This document shows positions 5,241 through 5,893 of a stretch of 5,893 nt of DNA, one piece after another; position 1 is the stretch's first letter; every line of letters starts with the position of its first letter. Location of the stretch: assembly GCA_035498175.1 (NCBI GenBank), contig DATKAJ010000095.1, positions 1 through 5,893 of the forward strand, in the 5' to 3' direction. A model generated the notes under the pieces. That model worked only from the letters and a program-made list of their open reading frames with translations. It searched no databases and was not told the origin of the DNA. The position numbers were made by a program, and so were the translations under genes. This DNA is from JALORV01 sp035498175 (GTDB taxonomy: Bacteria; Pseudomonadota; Gammaproteobacteria; Burkholderiales; Burkholderiaceae_F).

Positions 5241-5893
5241 ATGGCGTCGCAGAACCTTGCCTTCGTCGGCCGCGGCGACTTGGCGGCGCTGGCGAAGATC
5301 GATCTCGGCCGCGCAATCGGTCCCTGGCGTCGGCATCGCGGCGACCCGGGCGTCACTGATAACCGCAAGTATCCGAACCATCCGGCGAACTATCGCGCCC
5401 GTGCCGACCTGGTCGACGCCGTCAACACCGCGCTCGTGCTTTCGAAGCCGCTCCTTCTCACCGGCAACCCGGGCACCGGCAAGAGCCAGCTCGCCGAGCG
5501 CATCGCGTGGGAGTTCAACCTCGGGCCGGTGCTGCGCTTCGAGGCGCAGTCGCTGTCCGAGGCGAACGAGCTCTTTTACCGTTTCGACCTGGTGAGCTAC
5601 CTCGCGGAAGTGGAGATCTTCAAGGCCGGAAAACGCGACCGGCCGCTGGCAACGCCGGGCGAGAAGCTGGCGCGCGAGAAGGAAGCGCTCGAGCCGGAGC
5701 GGTTCGTCCGGCTGGGCCCGCTCGGCGAGGCGATCGTCCGTTCCGACCCGCGACGTCTTGCCGCGCTGTTCGACGCCTCGTTCGGCCCTGACGAGACCGC
5801 GGCCACGGCGACGCCGCGCGCGAGCGTGGTGCTGATCGACGAAATCGACAAGGCGAGCCGCGACTTTCCGAACGATCTTTTGAACGGCATCGA
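5241..5893 (+). CDS. MoxR-type AAA+ ATPase, partial (3' end outside the window)
   Basis: The first 217 codons are open and reach the edge. The N-terminal region (1-50) is variable. From about residue 50 it follows the MoxR-like pattern of conflict-system ATPases: YRARADLVDAVNTAL (51-65), LLLTG strand, Walker A GNPGTGKS (75-82, Lys81), LAERIAWEFNL (84-94), the FYRFD segment (112-116), and Walker B VVLIDEID (196-203; Asp200, Glu201) followed by KASRDFPNDLLNGI. Sensor 1, the arginine finger and the C-terminal lid lie beyond the window. MoxR ATPases are hexameric remodellers that typically act with a vWA-domain protein encoded nearby. The insert between FYRFD and Walker B (about 117-195) is Glu/Arg-rich and longer than the core AAA+ fold needs, as seen in related conflict-system ATPases. 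The gene is co-directional with the two TIR-like genes, 12 nt behind the second, with a strong ribosome site. This suggests that ATP-dependent sensing or gating controls the TIR effector. Confidence 0.88.
   Translation, partial: MASQNLAFVGRGDLAALAKIDLGRAIGPWRRHRGDPGVTDNRKYPNHPANYRARADLVDAVNTALVLSKPLLLTGNPGTGKSQLAERIAWEFNLGPVLRFEAQSLSEANELFYRFDLVSYLAEVEIFKAGKRDRPLATPGEKLAREKEALEPERFVRLGPLGEAIVRSDPRRLAALFDASFGPDETAATATPRASVVLIDEIDKASRDFPNDLLNGI

Noticed and set aside
4722..5381. A 219-codon minus-strand frame
   Set aside because: It lies antisense to the second operon gene and the start of the MoxR gene, both supported by motifs, spacing and ribosome sites. Its translation has no recognisable family character.

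Overview
The window is high-GC DNA with GC-rich third codon positions. It is most likely from a betaproteobacterium, probably Burkholderiales. The signs are a phasin-like gene, a soluble kinase fused to a universal stress domain, and a gene remnant that matches the start of MHS-type MFS transporters common in that group. This assignment is inference: the window contains no rRNA, tRNA or other marker gene.

Layout: (1) 46-573 (+) encodes a small helical phasin-like protein with a basic tail, closed by a strong intrinsic terminator at 591-623. (2) 624-945 holds no recognisable gene. (3) 2390-3133 and 946-2400 (-) form a two-gene operon. A calcineurin-like metallophosphoesterase is followed, with an 11-nt overlap, by a Ser/Thr kinase-universal stress protein fusion. 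(4) 3134-3816 is a gene graveyard. It carries the N-terminal end of an MHS-family transporter gene (about 3275-3373) and an internal piece of an alpha/beta-hydrolase gene (about 3515-3735), neither of which can work. (5) 3817-5893 (+) is a tightly packed operon running off the right edge. It encodes a TIR-domain protein with a histone H1-like N-terminal tail, a second small protein that looks like a divergent TIR domain, and the first 217 residues of a MoxR-type AAA+ ATPase.

The part most worth attention is region 5. A TIR protein, a divergent TIR-like partner and a MoxR ATPase in one operon resemble the NTP-dependent biological-conflict (probable anti-phage) systems built around MoxR ATPases and vWA-domain partners. 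The basic DNA-binding-like tail on the TIR protein is unusual. The operon lies beside truncated genes, as expected for an accessory island inserted at a site of repeated gene turnover. The downstream partners that would identify the system are outside the window.

The minus-strand operon pairs a kinase with a phosphoesterase, suggesting a soluble stress-related phosphorylation switch. The substrates cannot be read from the sequence.
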